A DNA stretch of 37,589 bases. Source: Saccoglossus kowalevskii (lineage: Eukaryota > Hemichordata > Enteropneusta > Harrimaniidae). Positions within the stretch are counted from its first letter, which is position 1, and each line of letters starts with the position of its first letter. The translations under genes and the position numbers were made by a program. Under the pieces are notes generated by a model that saw only the letters and a list, made by a program, of their open reading frames with translations, made no database searches and had not been told where the DNA came from. Shown here piece by piece: positions 35,452 through 37,589 of the stretch. The stretch is taken from NCBI RefSeq assembly GCF_000003605.2, contig NW_003144786.1, forward strand, positions 890,876-928,464. The letters are read 5' to 3'.

Positions 35452-36486
35452 CAGTTATAATGCTCACAACAATGGACTAGTCACTGTGGCTTCCTACTGG
35501 TCAGATCTCCTTGTATTCCACCTCAGATTTTTTTTCATCTGTAGCGTGTAGATATTAATAATTTTGTTTGTATATTGAACACACCAATTTGACTTTCAAT
35601 ACCCTACTTGGTCTTATCCCTAGGAATAAATGTATTAAAATAAAATGAATCATTATTAACTCCCAGGTAAAACTCTTCAATAAATCAAATTTGTATTTAT
35701 ACAATGTTTAGTGTTTCAGTGCAATATTTTTACTTATAATGTGATGGTCTGTCTATCCATCCATCCGTGCATATTGAACCACAATATCTGTAACTATGAT
35801 TGATTATGCCGTTTTGTTTAACAGCTTCTAATATAGCAAGCATTATGCAGGAGCACAACTCTATTTTATTATAAGAGTACTTATTCAGTCACAGCTTGTG
35901 TATCGGGTTTGAAGGGTAAATGTCATCCAGGCTTGTACAACATTTTAATAAGGATAGTCATAAGATTGATACCTTCTTTAGTATCTCATTATTCTGTGGA
36001 TTTCTTACAATATATTGTGTACATATATGTAATTATTAAAAAAAAATAACTCTAGTCTATATTGGAGCAATCATAATGTATACCATATTAGTAATATTAG
36101 AAATCACATGCACTTATGTACTTGACCTGTTTGGTACAGGCATCACTGTTAATGACGATTGAAACTCTGATGCAATGCAACGCTAGCAAGTATGAGAGAA
36201 TACAATAGGCTGAATGGTGTGATACATGTGTTCCAGAGCATGAGAGTCAAATCAGAATGCTTTACATAGGAAGAAGTGAAAGGCGATGCAATATGTGCAT
36301 TTCCCCCTTTGCTATAAATAACGTATATTACTTTTATTTGTAGTAAATATCTTCAATGCCTACAATAGAATTTTCTGCCTTTATTTTCTCAGTGTTGTAT
36401 TTTATTATTACCATATCAATGCATCGGGAATGTTCTCATGTTTCATTCCCAGTTGTGATTCTATTTTCCCAAATTGGGAAACTGAT
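35452..36486. other. AT-rich spacer, nothing recognised
   Basis: Unique-looking intron-like DNA between the 18-bp array and the MITE. No gene or repeat border seen. Confidence 0.6.
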
Positions 36487-36681
36487 TACTGTAAAATACT
36501 TTATTTTTGCTTGAAATAATGAAGGAATGATTCCGTGAAAATAAAATCCAGCAAATATACCTTTTTTCCTATATTTTACATTCAACTTGTCAAAAATCAG
36601 TGAAAATAAATTCCTTACAAAACACCCAAAATGTCTTTTCAACGAAAATTAATTGCAGCTAAAATAAAGTATTCTGCAGTA
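36487..36681 (-). mobile_element. Family M MITE copy 2, just upstream of PMCA exon
   Basis: Ends are TACTGTAAAATACTTTATTT and, inverted, TACTGCAGAATACTTTATTT: imperfect terminal inverted repeats of about 24 bp. Read on the minus strand the interior matches the copy at 23521-23724 (GGTGTTTTGTAAGGAATTT, TTTTATTTTCACGGAATCAT). It ends about 110 bp before the PMCA exon, so it may affect splicing or local structure there. The 68-codon minus-strand open frame over this region is a by-product. Confidence 0.9.
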
Positions 36682-36791
36682 CATGTGCATTTCAACCTTT
36701 TCAAGTAATTATTTTCCTTCCAGTTGAATAACCTACCTACATGTACAGTGGTACAGAATCTTTACTTGATTTCTATTTTGTTATTTTACAG

Positions 36792-36981
36792 TTGCGGTGA
36801 GGTGGTAAAACTGCCGCCATGGCAACCGAGCCCGAGAAGCTGGAGAACAGGTTTGGGATAACCACCAATGAGCTGAGGCATCTTATGGAAGTAAGAAGTC
36901 GTGAAGGCTTAGAATACATTAAAGATACATATGGAGATATTTATAAACTTTGTGATAAATTACAGACGTCAACAACAGATG
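36792..36981 (+). CDS. ATP2B: PMCA calcium pump, first coding exon (partial gene)
   Basis: The N-terminus of a plasma-membrane Ca2+-transporting P-type ATPase, which exports calcium from the cytosol using ATP. The exon opens after an acceptor (TATTTTGTTATTTTACAG, AG at 36790-36791), has 27 bases of leader, and starts at the ATG at 36819 in the context GCCGCCATGG. Coding runs 36819-36981: 54 codons plus the first base of codon 55, ending ACAGATG before GTAAGATG, a phase-1 junction. The peptide begins MATEPEKLENRFGITTNELR and continues HLMEVRSREGLEYIKDTYGD then IYKLCDKLQTSTTDG. The pattern G-T-ELR-LME-R---------YGD----C--L-TS matches the conserved cytosolic N-terminal segment of PMCAs, with a short N-terminal extension as in invertebrates. 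Transmembrane and catalytic exons lie beyond the window. Family assignment is firm; the paralogue is unknown. An alternative acceptor (TTTTCCTTCCAG, ending 36723) would lengthen the leader only. Confidence 0.88.
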
Positions 36982-37347
36982 GTAAGATGATCTGTGTATT
37001 CTCTTTTAGTTTTGATAACGCAGTTTTTATCATTTGAACAAAATCAGAGATTGATGATGACAAAGCAAGATTAAATAAATATTGTAAATATTCTTTTTGT
37101 AGCATATTTCGCTGTTTTGACTCAATTTTTGTTGGAAAAACAACGTGTTTTAGATATTTTAAGTTTAAACTTTACTTTTTGTCGCTTTTTGTCTGGTGAC
37201 CGTTTATGCGTTTCAGTCCTGAAATTTGAATGTGAAAATGTGCTATAGCTACACTGTAGGTATTTTTATAAACACCAGGAAACATGTTAGAATGATAACT
37301 GCCCAAAACTCAACTGAAAATCACTCACCTGAAAATACATATAATAT
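36982..37347 (+). other. Start of PMCA intron after first coding exon
   Basis: GTAAGATG is a near-consensus donor. Reading on in the coding frame reaches a stop 18 codons later (TGA ending 37037), so retention of this intron would give a truncated 72-residue product. The sequence is AT-rich with no further exon seen before the mobile element at 37348. Confidence 0.7.
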
Positions 37348-37589
37348 GAGGTTATTACGAAGATACCTCAAAGTATGCACGAAGACAGTACAGCGGCAGT
37401 ATCGGCCGACGCGCAGCGGATGTCTATGCGACAGCGTACTGTCTGAGTGCATACTTTGAGGTAACTTCGTAATAACCTTATTATTATACATCTTTTTCCT
37501 ACCAAGGATACATCATGGGAATACCGAAATCTAAAAAGTTTAGAACAAATCAGCGAACTTCTTTGTATGGAGTCCGGTTAAATTCTGTG
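37348..37589 (+). mobile_element. Family H element copy 2 with long hairpin, cut by window end
   Basis: Begins GAGGTTATTACGAAGATACC and matches the minus strand of the nested element at 10260-10597 through CATGGGAATACCGAAATCTA and AAAAGTTTAGAAC to the window end. Unlike that copy it contains a second, inverted copy of its own left end: 37348-37391 pairs with 37436-37478 (few mismatches) around a GC-rich loop of about 44 bases, giving a stem of about 40 bp. Immediately after the inverted arm comes TATTATTATACATCT, which is also the other extremity of the 10-kb copy. No coding sequence recognised. It lies in the intron right after the PMCA exon. Confidence 0.75.

Noticed and set aside
36436-36642. 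68-codon minus-strand open frame
   Set aside because: It lies largely within the family M MITE and is not maintained in the sibling copy.
37226-37459. 77-codon open frame in the intron after the PMCA exon
   Set aside because: It runs from unique intron into the family H hairpin and has no match to the next PMCA segment, which should begin with a Leu/Pro/Gly-rich linker and an R-x-x-x-F-G-N-type motif.

Overview
This is an AT-rich, intron-like stretch of an animal genome. The only protein-coding sequence I can support is one exon near the right end (coding part 36819-36981, + strand). It encodes the N-terminus of a plasma-membrane calcium-transporting ATPase (PMCA, ATP2B family): an ATG in a strong Kozak context, 54 codons plus one base, then a GTAAGA splice donor. 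The rest reads as 5' flank and/or very long 5'-leader introns of that gene. Molluscan repeat style suggests a mollusc: frequent TACATGTA, and dispersed elements that begin TTTTTAGCTCCGCTG and carry a core of roughly 157-bp tandem units, the architecture described for pearl-type elements of bivalves. I cannot name the species from sequence alone.

Layout: 1-1026 is a 28-bp minisatellite cut by the window edge. 1027-10046 is unique-looking AT-rich DNA with a diverged TTTTTAGCTC element at 5243-6015 and a weak candidate leader exon at 9395-9473. At 10047-10964 lies a transposon-like element (here family P) split by a second, nested insertion (10260-10597, here family H). A TATA box with a possible non-coding first exon lies at 13048-13255. 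13256-22559 is mostly featureless apart from small repeats and palindromes. A second family P copy lies inverted at 22560-23128 and lacks the nested insertion. A palindromic MITE (here family M) is at 23521-23724. A third, more GC-rich P copy at 24345-25045 has 3-bp flanking direct repeats and a possible broken Harbinger-like transposase fragment. 26641-27961 is a 34-bp minisatellite. Two further TTTTTAGCTCC elements lie at 28691-29528 and 31475-32011. 32610-35451 is a GC-rich 18-bp tandem array with higher-order structure. A second MITE copy (36487-36681) sits about 110 bp before the PMCA exon, and a second family H copy (37348 to window end) follows it.

The three tandem arrays occupy about 5.2 kb (roughly 14%) of the window and the dispersed elements about 4.6 kb more. 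The most informative structures are the nested insertion with its related empty site, the change in 157-bp unit number between TTTTTAGCTCC copies, the blockwise higher-order organisation of the 18-bp array (open in nearly all reading frames without looking coding), and the candidate distal TATA promoter. I find no clear autonomous gene system, CRISPR array, rRNA or tRNA gene here.
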